A stretch of DNA of 64,000 nucleotides. It comes from Gaiellasilicea sp963730405 (lineage in GTDB: Bacteria > Actinomycetota > Thermoleophilia > Gaiellales > Gaiellaceae). The position numbers and the translations under genes were made by a program. Within the stretch, counting starts at the first letter, position 1; each line of letters starts with the position of its first letter. Of this stretch, positions 25,159 through 34,204 are shown piece after piece. The stretch covers positions 186,001 to 250,000 of the forward strand of contig CAVSRW010000011.1 in the NCBI GenBank assembly GCA_963730405.1, read 5' to 3'. The notes below the pieces were generated by a model. That model ran no database searches. It worked only from the letters and a program-made list of their open reading frames with translations, and had not been told where the DNA came from.

Positions 25159-26792
25159 GGCGCCGGCTCCTGATCCTTTGCGTGGCCGCGCCGATCCTGC
25201 TCGCGGTCGCGGCGCTGCCCGGTGCGCAGGCCTCGACCGATGCGCCGGCGGGCGGGATCTTCCGGATCAGCTTCCAGGGCTCGAAGAGCCTGCAGGCGTT
25301 CGACCACATCGACCCGGCGCTCGCCTACTCGCGCGAGAGCTGGACGCTGCTCGACACGGTCTGCGCCCGCCTGATGCGGTACCGCGACCAACCGCCGCCG
25401 CAGGGCTACCAGCTCGTCCCCGAGGTCGCTGCCGCGCCGCCGGTCGTCTCGCACGGCGGCAAAACCTGGACGTTCCGGCTGCGCACCGGCTTCCGTTTCA
25501 GCGACGGGCGCCCTCTGCGCGCCGACGCCTTCTCCCAGGCGATCCACCGCACGATGGCACCGGGCATCGACTCTCCTGGATACCTCTACACACGGGCGAT
25601 CATCGGCGCCGAGGATGTTCACGCCGGCAGGCGCGCCCGCGCGACCGGCGTCGTCGCGCGCGGGAGGACGCTGACCGTCAGCTTCACCCGGCCGGTGGGG
25701 GCGTTCGACGCCTGGACGACGATGCCGTTCTTCTGTGCTGTTCCGCCGACCCTGCCGCCGAACGCGGAAGGCGTCCGCCGGTTCCCCGGGGCCGGCCCGT
25801 ACGCCGTCGAGGAGTACCGGCCCGGCGACCGGATTACGATTCGCCGCAACCGCTACTACGGCGGTGACCGCGTCCACCACGTCGACGGCTTCGACGTCGA
25901 CCTCCACGCGAACTCGCCGGAGGAGGTGCTCGGCCGGATCGAAGCGGGCCGGGCTGACTGGGGGTACACGCTGCCGCAGCCGGCCTTCCTCCCGAGCAGG
26001 AGGTTGATCGACAAGTACGGCATCAACCACTCACGCTTCTGGGTCACGCCCGGGCTCACCCTCGCGATCTTCGCTCTCAACTCAGCGCGGCCGCTGTTCA
26101 AGGACAACCCGGGACTGCGGCGCGCAGTGAACCTGGCGTTGGACCGGTCTCAGTTCATCAACGAAAAGTCGGTGTCAACAGTGACCGACCAGCTCGTGCC
26201 GCCCGGCGTGCCGGGGTTCACGGATCGCACGATTTACCCGCGCACGGGGGACCGTGTCCGCGCGAAGGCCCTCACGGCCGCAAACCTGCGCGGCGGCAAG
26301 ATCGTTCTCTACGTTCCCGACTTACCCGGGATGATCGGCTGCGCCCAGTGCGTGGCGCGGCACCTCGAGGAGATCGGGCTCGAGGTCGAGATCCGGCCGT
26401 TCGCGGAGTGGACGACGGCGTCGGCGTATCTCGGCCGCCTCGGCGACCCGGACGAGCCCTGGGACATGGCGCTAGTACTGTGGACGCCCGACTTCGTCGA
26501 TCCCTACGGCTACGTCAACCGCCTGCTCGACACGCAGGACGCCGGCGGCACGAACCTCGCGCGCTTCGACGAGCCCAAGTACATCCGGGAGATGCGGGAC
26601 GCGGCCCGCTTGCGCGGCGCCGATCGCCGCAAGGCATACGAGCAGGTCGACCTCGAACTCTCACGAGACGCCGCTCCGCTCGTTCCATTTTTCGTCCTCA
26701 ACGAGGCGACGCTGGTCTCGAAGCGCGTGCCGAAGCAATGCATGCTCCTACGCCCCGGCCTCGTGCTGACGACGGTCTGCCTGAAGCGGTGA
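25155..26792 (+). CDS. Family-5 extracellular solute-binding protein, copy 3
   Basis: 545 aa, the only copy fully intact throughout. ATG 25155 overlaps the copy 2 stop (ATGA). Signal peptide LLILCVAAPILLAVAALPGA, no lipobox. Typical blocks: GGKTWTFRLRTGFRFSDG, DAWTTMPFFCAVPPTLP, RRFPGAGPYAVEEYRPG, DNPGLRRAVNLALDRSQF. It has extra Cys residues (MIGCAQCVARHL) and KQCML plus TTVCLKR near the C-terminus, probably a disulfide. Ligand unknown; no permease or ATPase gene adjoins. Confidence 0.88.
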   Translation: MRRRLLILCVAAPILLAVAALPGAQASTDAPAGGIFRISFQGSKSLQAFDHIDPALAYSRESWTLLDTVCARLMRYRDQPPPQGYQLVPEVAAAPPVVSHGGKTWTFRLRTGFRFSDGRPLRADAFSQAIHRTMAPGIDSPGYLYTRAIIGAEDVHAGRRARATGVVARGRTLTVSFTRPVGAFDAWTTMPFFCAVPPTLPPNAEGVRRFPGAGPYAVEEYRPGDRITIRRNRYYGGDRVHHVDGFDVDLHANSPEEVLGRIEAGRADWGYTLPQPAFLPSRRLIDKYGINHSRFWVTPGLTLAIFALNSARPLFKDNPGLRRAVNLALDRSQFINEKSVSTVTDQLVPPGVPGFTDRTIYPRTGDRVRAKALTAANLRGGKIVLYVPDLPGMIGCAQCVARHLEEIGLEVEIRPFAEWTTASAYLGRLGDPDEPWDMALVLWTPDFVDPYGYVNRLLDTQDAGGTNLARFDEPKYIREMRDAARLRGADRRKAYEQVDLELSRDAAPLVPFFVLNEATLVSKRVPKQCMLLRPGLVLTTVCLKR

Positions 26793-28420
26793 CGCGGCGC
26801 GTCCTCCTCCTCGCCTGCCTGGCCGCGCCGAGCCTGCTCGCGGTCGCCGCGCTTCCCGGTGCACAGGGGGCGACGGATGCGGGTGGGATCTTCGAGGTCA
26901 GCTTCCAGGGCTCGAAGAGCCTGCAGGCGTTCGACCACGTCGACCCCGCGCTCGCCTACCGACGTGAGAGCTGGGCGCTGCTCGACACGATCTGCGCCCG
27001 CCTGATGCGCTACCCCGACAAGCCGCCGCCCGAGGGCTACCGATCGTGCCCGAGGTCGCGGCCGCCTTCCCCAAGGTCTCACCCGACGGGAGGACGACCA
27101 CGTTCAAGCTCCGCAGCGGCTTCCGCTTCAGCGACGGCACTCCGGTTCGCGCCGACGCGTTCGCGCAGGCGATCCACCGCACGATGGCACCAGGCGTCGA
27201 CTCCCCCGCCTACCTGTACACGCAGGCGATCGTCGGCGCCGCCGACGTCAAGGCCGGCAAGTCACCGAGAGCAGCAGGCGTGATCGGCACGCGGCAACAC
27301 ACTCAGCGTCCGCTTCACCCGCGAAGTCCGCGACTTCGCCGCCTGGACGACCATGCCGTTCTTCTGCGCCGTCCCACCCAACCTCCCATCCGACCCGGAA
27401 GGAGTGCGCAAGTTCCCAGGCGCCGGCCCCTACACCATCGACGAATACCGGCCCGACCAACGCATCGTGCTCAGCCGCAACCGCTACTACGGCGGCCAAC
27501 GCGAACACCACGTCGCCGGCTTCCACGTCGACCTCAGCGCCGGCTCACCCGAGGAAGTGCTCGACCGAATCGAAGCCGGCAAAGCCGACTGGGGCTACGC
27601 CCCATCCGCGCCCTTCTTCGAGTCGCGGCGCGGCCTCATCGGCAAGTACGGCCTCGATCACCACCGATTCCAGGTCAGACCGGGCCTGACCGTCTGGATG
27701 TACGTGTTCAACTCGTCCCGGGCGCTCTTCAACGGCAACCCGCAGCTTCGCCGCGCGGTGAGCCTCGCCCTGAACCGGACCGAGTTCTACCTCCGCGGTG
27801 CGGAGACACTGACTGACCGTCTGGTTCCGCCGCTGGTTTCCGGACACCGGTCCCGCCGGATCTACCCCTTGGAGGGCGACCTCAGGCAGGCGAAGGCGCT
27901 CGCAGATCGGCATCTGCGGGAGGGGAAGGTCGTTTTCTACGCGCCTGACTCTCGCCTGAAGGCCGGAATCGCACAGACGCTGAAGCTGCGACTCGACGAG
28001 ATCGGGCTCGACGTGGAGATCCGGGAGATCCCAGAGCACGTGACGAACACCGCGTATCGGGGCAGGCTCGGTGATCCTGCTGAGCCATGGGACCTGGCGC
28101 TCGTCCTCTGGACGCCGGACTACGTCGACCCGTACGGCTACGTCAACCGGCTCCTCGACGCACAGTCCGTCGGCGGTACGGATTTGGCGCACTTCGACGA
28201 GCAGCGGTATCTCGACCTGATCCGAAGGGCGGCGCGGAGGCAAGGCGCGGCCCGTGATCGTGCCTACGCGGATCTCGACCTGCAGCTCGGGCGCGATGCC
28301 GCTCCGGTCGTGCCGATGGGCGTCCTCAACGAGGCGACGCTGGTCTCGAAGCGCGTGCCGAAGCGATGCATGCTCCTGCGCCCCGGCCTCGTGCTCACGA
28401 CGGTCTGCCTGAAGCGGTAG
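26789..28420 (+). CDS. Family-5 extracellular solute-binding protein, copy 4, two frameshifts
   Basis: GTG 26789 overlaps the copy 3 stop. Restoring a lost G near 27042 (EGYR to IVPEVAAAFPKV) and correcting an indel near 27285 (AAGVI to RGNTLSVRFTREV) gives a full-length protein of about 542 aa with signal peptide VLLLACLAAPSLLAVAALPG. The C-terminal two thirds (27353-28420) are uninterrupted and carry TIDEYRPDQRIVLSRNRYYG and the shared tail. Its stop lies 10 nt from the stop of the convergent BTAD regulator. Confidence 0.82.
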
Positions 28421-28430
28421 CGAGGCGGCG

Positions 28431-30185
28431 CTACGGCGCCTGCACCGTCACCCACACGAGCCCGGCGGCGACGACGACCCCGGACGGACGGTTGCCGACC
28501 TCGATCGTCTCGACGACCTCTCTCGTTGTGGGATCGATCCGAGAGACCGTCCCGTCGCCCGCGTTCGCGACCCACACGGCGCCCGCGCCGACTGCGACGC
28601 CCTCTGGCTCGTCGCCGACGTCGATCTGCCGCGTGGCGACTCCGGACGAGTCGGGGTCGGCGCGGGTCACGAAGTCGTCACCGCTGCTCGTCACCCATAC
28701 GGCGTCGTGGCCGTAGGCGACTCCGGTCGACCCGTCGCCGACGCTGAATCTGCCGAGCGGGCCGGCGAGGAAGGTGGCCGGACTGAAGCGGTAGACGAAC
28801 TTGTCGCTGGAGCTGACGACCCAGAGCGAGTCGCCGCCCTCGACGACAGCCGTCGGCCTGGCTCCGGCGTCCGTCTGTTCGAAATCGTTCGACTTCGGGT
28901 CGATGCTTGCCAGCGTCGCGTCGCCGAAGACCGCCCACACATCGGTGGTCCCGGCAGCGACGGCCCCGAGAGACGACCCGAACTTCGTCTTCGCGACGTC
29001 CTCGATCGTCTCCCTGCCTCCGAGCTCGGGATCGATCCACGTGACCTGCCCCGTGTGGCCGTGCGCGACCCAGAGCTTGCCGTGGCCGAACGCCACCCCG
29101 GTCGGAGTCGCATCGAGCGCGATGGTGTCGACGACCTTCCTCGAGGCCGGATCGATGCGCGTCACGGACTTGCCGGCGAGATTGCCGACCCAGACTGCGC
29201 CTCCACCGAACGCGATCGGGCCGGGCTCGACTCCGGCCGGGACGGGTTCGAGGATCTTGTTCGTCTTCGGGTCGATCACGGCGACCCAGTTCGGCTCGAC
29301 CGTGACCGCGGCCGGCTCGCCGCCGATCAGAAAAGCAGCGGCCACGGCAGCGCCGACGAGACCGAGCAGCGCGACTGCGAGGATCGGGAGGCGGCGCCCC
29401 GGGCGGGCTTCCTCGACGGTGGCGGGGACCGGGGCCGGCGCCGCGAGCGCGGGGTCGTGGTCGAGCACCTGCCGCTCGAGTGCCTTCAGCTCGTCGCCGG
29501 GCTCGATCCCGAGGCCGTCGACCAACGCCTCGCGGGTGGACCGGTAGGCGGAGAGCGCGTCGGCCTGCCGACCCGACCGGTAGAGCGCGAGCATCTGTTG
29601 CCCGCGGACGCGCTCGCGATACGGATGCTCGGCCACGAGCGCGTCGAGCTCGTGGATCAGGTCGGCGTGGCGTCCGAGCGCCAGGTCCGCGTCGATCCGC
29701 TCCTCGAGCGCTCCCAGGCGCTGCTCCTCGAGCCCCGCCCGGGCAGCGGTGCCGAACGGCGCTCCGTCGAGGTCGGCCAGCGGCGCGCCGCGCCAGAGCG
29801 CGAGCGCCTCGTGCAGCGCCTCGGCAGCTCGAGCCGGCTCGGACGAGTCGCGCGCCTCTGCACGGAGCGCGGCAAACGCCTGCAGGTCGAGCGCGCCCGG
29901 CTCGAGCTCGAGCACGTACCCCGGCCCCTGGGTTCGAAGCGATGCACCGTCCTCCCCGAACGCCTTGCGCAGCCCGGCGACGTACACCTGCAACGCCGAG
30001 CGCGCCGTCTCCGGCGGCGCGTCCCCCCAGAGGGCATCGATCAGCCGTTCGGTCGGCACGACGCGGTTCGCCTCCAGCAGGAGCAGCGCGAGCACCGCCC
30101 GCTGCTTGCGCGGCCCCAACTCGAGCGCGATCCCGCCGCGCTCAGCCTCGAGCGGCCCGAGCAGCCGAAAGTGAAGATCGCTCAC
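28431..30185 (-). CDS. Membrane-anchored SARP-like (BTAD) regulator with extracytoplasmic YVTN beta-propeller
   Basis: 584 aa from GTG 30185 (the frame stays open upstream but homology starts here: LHFRLLGPLEAERGG). Domains: winged helix (about 5-75, LGPRKQRAVLALLLLEANRV, ARSALQVYVAGLRKAFG), bacterial transcriptional activation domain (about 95-240), one membrane helix (PILAVALLGLVGAAVAAAFL), and outside a propeller of repeats such as GGGAVWVGNLAGKSVTRIDP and GAGAVWVANAGDGTVSRIDP. A one-component design in which an outside signal would act on a DNA-binding domain. Flanking secreted-protein genes on both sides are candidate targets. Confidence 0.85.
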   Translation of the reverse strand: MSDLHFRLLGPLEAERGGIALELGPRKQRAVLALLLLEANRVVPTERLIDALWGDAPPETARSALQVYVAGLRKAFGEDGASLRTQGPGYVLELEPGALDLQAFAALRAEARDSSEPARAAEALHEALALWRGAPLADLDGAPFGTAARAGLEEQRLGALEERIDADLALGRHADLIHELDALVAEHPYRERVRGQQMLALYRSGRQADALSAYRSTREALVDGLGIEPGDELKALERQVLDHDPALAAPAPVPATVEEARPGRRLPILAVALLGLVGAAVAAAFLIGGEPAAVTVEPNWVAVIDPKTNKILEPVPAGVEPGPIAFGGGAVWVGNLAGKSVTRIDPASRKVVDTIALDATPTGVAFGHGKLWVAHGHTGQVTWIDPELGGRETIEDVAKTKFGSSLGAVAAGTTDVWAVFGDATLASIDPKSNDFEQTDAGARPTAVVEGGDSLWVVSSSDKFVYRFSPATFLAGPLGRFSVGDGSTGVAYGHDAVWVTSSGDDFVTRADPDSSGVATRQIDVGDEPEGVAVGAGAVWVANAGDGTVSRIDPTTREVVETIEVGNRPSGVVVAAGLVWVTVQAP

Positions 30186-30272
30186 TTCAGGATCCAGTTT
30201 GGCGTCCCTTTGGCCGGAATTCAGCACCTCCGCGGATGTTCTTGCAGTCCATCCGACAGGAGGTAGAGGCAA

Positions 30273-30788
30273 ATGACAAGGACATTGAGGCTGCTGCTCC
30301 TCGCAGCGGCACTCGTCGCCCTCGCGAGCGGCGCGGCGCTCAACTCGGCCTCGGGCGCGTCGAGCGACTCGAAGCGCTTCGAGGCGCACTTCCAGGAGAG
30401 CAACGTGACGGTGACGAACCGGATCGCCGATCTCGGCCTCTTCCAGCTGATGAACACCGGGACCGGCACGGTCGAAGGGTTCGGGCCCGCGACCATGGTG
30501 CTCGCGATGTCGCAGGACCGCTCGGTCACACCGTGCGGCCCGGGCAGCTGGACGAACGCAGGTATCCGTCGGATCGTCGTCTCCGCCGGCGTGCTGGTCC
30601 TTCGCAACAAAGCGTTCGTCTGCCAGACCGCGGCCGGTCCGGCTGCGACCGGTACATGGCAGGTCGACGGGGCGTCGAGCACGGGAATCTTCGCCGGCGC
30701 CCGAGGGAGTGGCACGGAATCGGTGCACATCCCGACCGCGCAGTCATCTCTCTCGGGGAAGCTGAAGCTCGCCGGAGGCGCGCCATGA
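30273..30788 (+). CDS. Secreted hypothetical protein
   Basis: 171 aa from ATG 30273 with GGAGGT 9 nt upstream. Signal peptide LRLLLLAAALVALASGAAL; mature part is Ser/Thr/Gly-rich, beta-predicted (ESNVTVTNRIADLGLFQLMN, GIRRIVVSAGVLVLRNKAF) with two Cys residues (VTPCGPG, FVCQTA). It resembles small allene-oxide-cyclase-barrel-like secreted proteins in general character, but I do not recognise the family. Divergent from the BTAD/YVTN regulator and overlapping the next gene by 4 nt. Confidence 0.65.
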   Translation: MTRTLRLLLLAAALVALASGAALNSASGASSDSKRFEAHFQESNVTVTNRIADLGLFQLMNTGTGTVEGFGPATMVLAMSQDRSVTPCGPGSWTNAGIRRIVVSAGVLVLRNKAFVCQTAAGPAATGTWQVDGASSTGIFAGARGSGTESVHIPTAQSSLSGKLKLAGGAP

Positions 30789-31766
30789 AGCTCGCATCCG
30801 GCCGCGCCCTCGGCTCTGCGGTCGCGGCGGGCATCGCCGCGTCCGCACTCGCCGTGAGCGGCGTCGCGGCGGCCGTCGACCCCGCCCGCTCCGGCCCCGG
30901 CGCCGACGAGCGGGCTGCGGGTCGTCGCGGCGATCGACCCCGGCGGTGCCCCATCGAGCATGGTGATGGCCGCCGGCTCGCTCTGGGTCTCGCTCGGCGT
31001 CGACGGCATCGCCCGCATCGATCCCGCCACCAACGAGATCGTGGCCCGAGTCCAGCCGGGCGGAATCGCACTGGCCTCAGGCTTCGGCTCGATCTGGGCG
31101 ATCGACGTCTTCTTCGACGAGCTGCTACGGATCGACCCGGAGACGAACCGGATCACCGATCGGATCCGCGTCGGCGGGCTCCCGACCGGGATTGCGATCG
31201 GGCACGGCTCGGTCTGGGTGGCAAACCAGCTCGACTCGACCGTCTCCCGAGTCTCTCCCGCAACCGGCAGGACGATCGCGACGATCGAGGTGGGCAAGGG
31301 TGCGATCTGGCCCGGAGCGATCGTCAGCTCGCCCGACGGAGTCTGGCTGGTGGCCGAGGACGGCATGGTGGTCAACCGGATCCGGCCCGAGACGTCGACC
31401 GTCGACCTGCGCATCTCGATCCGATACGGCCGCACGATCGCGGCCGCACTCGGCTCGATCTGGGTCGGCGTCGCCAACAGCGCCTCGTTGATTCGGATCG
31501 ATCATGAAAAGGCCGTCCGGGTCGCAGTTCCAGGCCGCCGAGCCAACGGCTACGGCCCGCGACTGGCCGGAGGCAACGCGCTCTGGCTGGCCGTCCCCGG
31601 GAGCGTCGCCCGAGTCAGACCGGTGGACGGGCGCAAGCTCAGCCTCAGACTGCCGGCCGGCCACCATCTCAGCGCAATCGTCGACGCCGGGGACGTCTGG
31701 GTCGCCGACCAGACGGCGGAACGCATCGTCCGGCTCGCGGACGTCGACCTCCGGCGGACTCCGTGA
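30785..31766 (+). CDS. Secreted YVTN/NHL-like beta-propeller protein, one frameshift
   Basis: ATG 30785 overlaps the previous stop (ATGA). Signal peptide LGSAVAAGIAASALAVSGVA; one indel near 30905 separates it from the propeller. Restored, it reads LRVVAAIDPGGAPSSMVMAA and repeats of the type GSLWVSLGVDGIARIDPATN, GHGSVWVANQLDSTVSRVSP. About 326 aa. The repeats match those in the ectodomain of the neighbouring membrane regulator, so both may recognise the same ligand or each other. Confidence 0.75.
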
Positions 31767-31771
31767 TCGCC

Positions 31772-32143
31772 TTACCCGGCAGTGAGCCGGTGGCGCAACT
31801 CGGCCGGCACCGGCACGCTCGCGCCCGTCCCGTAGTCGTACGAGACGAGCACGCTCTTCGCCTCCGCGACGACGCGGCCGTCGGCCGCGATCACGTGCTC
31901 GAGGTCGAAGCTCTTCGTCCCCACGCGCGAGCAGCGCGTGCGCACCTCGACCTCCTCCCCCATCCGCAACTCGGAGCGGAAGTCGATCTCGACCCGGGCG
32001 AGGATGAAGTCGACAAGGTCGCCGAGGACGCCGATCCTCGCCTCCTCGAGGTAGGTCGAGTAGACGGCGTTGTTGACGTGCCCCATCGCGTCGCAGTCGC
32101 GGAAGCGCACGCGGTCGCGGTGGACGTAGGGGTCGTCGGCCAC
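31772..32143 (-). CDS. Acyl-CoA thioesterase, 4HBT/YbgC-like
   Basis: 123 aa from GTG 32143. RVRFRDCDAMGHVNNAVYST is the hotdog-fold 4-hydroxybenzoyl-CoA thioesterase signature with the catalytic Asp; YLEEARIGVL and VEIDFRSELRMGEEVEVRT follow as in the family. Hydrolyses acyl-CoA thioesters in the cytoplasm. A TAGACA box ends 6 nt before the start codon, so the mRNA may be leaderless. Confidence 0.88.
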   Translation of the reverse strand: MADDPYVHRDRVRFRDCDAMGHVNNAVYSTYLEEARIGVLGDLVDFILARVEIDFRSELRMGEEVEVRTRCSRVGTKSFDLEHVIAADGRVVAEAKSVLVSYDYGTGASVPVPAELRHRLTAG

Positions 32144-32149
32144 GCCGAC

Positions 32150-32155
32150 TGTCTA
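32150..32155 (-). promoter_or_regulatory. Possible -10 box 6 nt before the thioesterase start
   Basis: On the minus strand TAGACA is followed by GTCGGC and then GTG 32143. It lacks the final T of TANNNT but has the same spacing as the other leaderless-type sites here. Confidence 0.25.
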
Positions 32156-32196
32156 CCACGCCGGAAGATCCGGACGACCCGGAGCGTCGTGAGGTC

Positions 32197-32712
32197 ATGA
32201 GACGGACGCTCCACCTGCTCGCGGCCGCAGTCGCAGTCGCAGCTGCGGCCGCGAGCAGCGCACTGGCCGCCGGGCCACACTCGATTCCCGTCTCCCCCGC
32301 CTCGACGACGGCCGGCGTCGCGACGCTGGAGCTGCTCGACCCGGTCGCGTGGACCGGCCGGAGCGTGCCGAGCAAGAACGGCGTCCACTTCACACTCTGC
32401 AACCGAGGGCCGCTCCGTCCCTGCTCGCTGGGAGGCGGCGCCGTCGCGGCGCGGCGGCAGGCGTTCGAGCTCGCACTCGCGACGCTGCGAGAGACGACTG
32501 CGGATCTCGTCGTGGTCGCATTGCCGCAATCGCCGAAGCGCCACGCGCAACTCGTCTTCGAGCGGGACATCCTCGACGCCGCGCTCGACCCACTCGCCGC
32601 GACCGCCGAGCGGATCTACGCGATGGGCATGCTCGTCCGCTACTCGGACGAGGACGACAGCCTGGTGCTGATCAGGATACGACCGTGGCCCGCCGCACAG
32701 CCGGGTCGCTGA
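32197..32712 (+). CDS. Secreted hypothetical protein
   Basis: 171 aa from ATG 32197. Signal peptide LHLLAAAVAVAAAAASSALA, then a mature part with two Cys (FTLCNRGPLRPCSLGGG) and a helical C-terminal half (AFELALATLRETTADLVVVA, LPQSPKRHAQLVFERDILDA). Not recognised. The 3' end overlaps the convergent lyxose-isomerase-like gene by 41 nt. Confidence 0.6.
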   Translation: MRRTLHLLAAAVAVAAAAASSALAAGPHSIPVSPASTTAGVATLELLDPVAWTGRSVPSKNGVHFTLCNRGPLRPCSLGGGAVAARRQAFELALATLRETTADLVVVALPQSPKRHAQLVFERDILDAALDPLAATAERIYAMGMLVRYSDEDDSLVLIRIRPWPAAQPGR

Positions 32713-33151
32713 AGACGTCCAGCTCGTCGCGGCTCGCAGAGGAGAACTCCGTGACGACGGCGCCGTCGGGCCCGGCCCGGAACGAGTGGAGCGTGTCGGG
32801 CGGGATCGTGAACTGCTCGCCCGGGCGAAGCACGAGCTCGCGCTCGCCGACCCTGAGCGTCACGAGCCCGCGACGGCAGCGGAACGTCTCCTCCTTGCCC
32901 GGCCCGCCGTCGAAGGGCGGATGCCGGTGCTCCGGGCACGCCTGGCCCGGGTAGAGCACGAGCTCCTTGGCGCAGTAGCGGTCGGTGTTGACGTAGACGA
33001 GCAGCATCAGGCCCTGCTCGCGGAGCCGCGAGAGCCCGAAGTCCGCGACCTCGATCGCGTCACGCTCGGCGTCGGTGACCGCGATCCCCGCCGCCTCCAG
33101 CTCGCGGGCGGCGTACGCCTGCGCCTCGCGCTGCTCCTCGCGGGTGATCAT
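32672..33151 (-). CDS. D-lyxose isomerase-like cupin
   Basis: 159 aa from ATG 33151. EHRHPPFDGGPGKEETFRCR matches the metal-binding region of the YdaE-type D-lyxose ketol-isomerase family, and the second cupin motif is GEQFTIPPDTLHSFRAG. The enzyme interconverts D-lyxose and D-xylulose (or D-mannose and D-fructose). Its start overlaps the stop of the oxidoreductase gene (ATGA). A xylulokinase-like gene 10 kb downstream could use its product. Confidence 0.85.
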   Translation of the reverse strand: MITREEQREAQAYAARELEAAGIAVTDAERDAIEVADFGLSRLREQGLMLLVYVNTDRYCAKELVLYPGQACPEHRHPPFDGGPGKEETFRCRRGLVTLRVGERELVLRPGEQFTIPPDTLHSFRAGPDGAVVTEFSSASRDELDVFSDPAVRRATVVS

Positions 33152-34204
33152 CGTGCCCAGTCCATCGGCTCAGGCGAGACGAACTCCGAGTGGACGGCGA
33201 CCGCGCCGCCGTCGCGGCTCGCCGCCTCGGCGGCGTTCAGCACCTCGACGACGTGGGCGGCGTGCTCGGCGGCGGCCCGATGCGGCCGGCCCTCCTCGAT
33301 CGCGCCGGCGAGGTCGACGAGCGCGCGGCCCCAGTCGGTCCCGTCGTACGGCTCGCGCACGTACTCGACGCGCTCGTACGGAGCCGCCGCGCTCTTGCAG
33401 CTCGACGCGCGAGTTCGCCTCCGTCCACGACGACATCCACGCCGAGCCCTCGTCCCCGTGCACCTCGATCCCGCGCTGGCTGCACGCGCCGACGTAGAAG
33501 CTCGCGGTCAGCCGCGTGACGACGCCGCCCTCGTGCTCGAGGAGCGCGACGACGAAGTCGGGCGCCCCGGGCGTGAAGGGCGTGCCGTCGAGCAGCGTCC
33601 GCTCGGGCTCGAGCGTCGTCGCGTAGGCGCGCACGCTGCGCACCGGGCCGAACATCGCAGTCAGGATCGTCAGCGGGTAGACGCCGACGTCGACGAGCGG
33701 GCCGACCGCATAGAGGCTGCGCGGATCGGGGTGCCAGCGCTCGACCCGGTCCCAGTTCGCCTCCGCGTAGACCGCGCGCACGCGGCCGACGGCGCCGTCG
33801 CGGACGAGCTTCCAGAGCGTCTGCTGCGCCTCGCCCAGCAGCGTCGCCGGCGCGGAGCTGAGCCGGACGCCGTGCTCGTTCGCGAGCTCGATCAGGTGGA
33901 CCGCGTCCTCATGGCGGAGCGCGAGCGGCTTCTCGTTGTGCACGTGCTTCCCGGCCGCGAGCGCCGCCGCGGCGACCTCGTGGTGGGCCTGCGGCACCGT
34001 CAGGTTGACGACCGTGTCCACGCCGCCGTCCGCGAGCACCTCGTCGAGGCCGGAGTAGGCGCGGCCGCCGTATGCGGCGACGAGCGCGTCGGCCCGCCCG
34101 GAGTCGAGGTCGGTCGCGCCGGCGAGCTCGAGCGCCGGCGCGGCCGCGATCGCCGCGGCATAGCGGTCGGCGATGTTCCCGGCTCCGACGAGCGCGATCC
34201 TCAC
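33148..34204 (-). CDS. Gfo/Idh/MocA family oxidoreductase, one frameshift
   Basis: GTG 34204 overlaps the stop of the upstream TIM-barrel gene (GTGA). RIALVGAGNIADRYAAAI is the NAD(P)-binding start, EKPLAL carries the catalytic Lys, and GPLVDVGVYPLTIL the active-site Asp/His region. An extra C near 33399 shifts the frame after NSRVELQ; restored, the protein ends LNAAEAASRDGGAVAVHSEF and is about 351 aa. It oxidises or reduces a sugar or polyol; co-expressed with a sugar isomerase on each side. Confidence 0.85.

Larger units (their letters stand above)
21913..28420 (+). repeat. Four-copy tandem gene array of solute-binding proteins
   Basis: Four consecutive genes of about 1.63 kb each (21913, 23536, 25155, 26789) overlap by 4 nt at every junction. 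They share nearly identical 3' ends coding for RPGLVLTTVCLKR and long near-identical internal segments, strongest between copies 1 and 2. This indicates recent tandem duplication, perhaps with gene conversion. Confidence 0.85.

Noticed and set aside
21913..28420. Repeated blocks considered as a CRISPR-like array
   Set aside because: Repeat unit is a 1.6-kb gene, not short direct repeats with spacers, and no cas genes are present.
28420..28431. Possible single fused gene from binding protein copy 4 into the BTAD regulator
   Set aside because: The two genes are on opposite strands and converge; any fusion exists only by analogy with proteins in other species.
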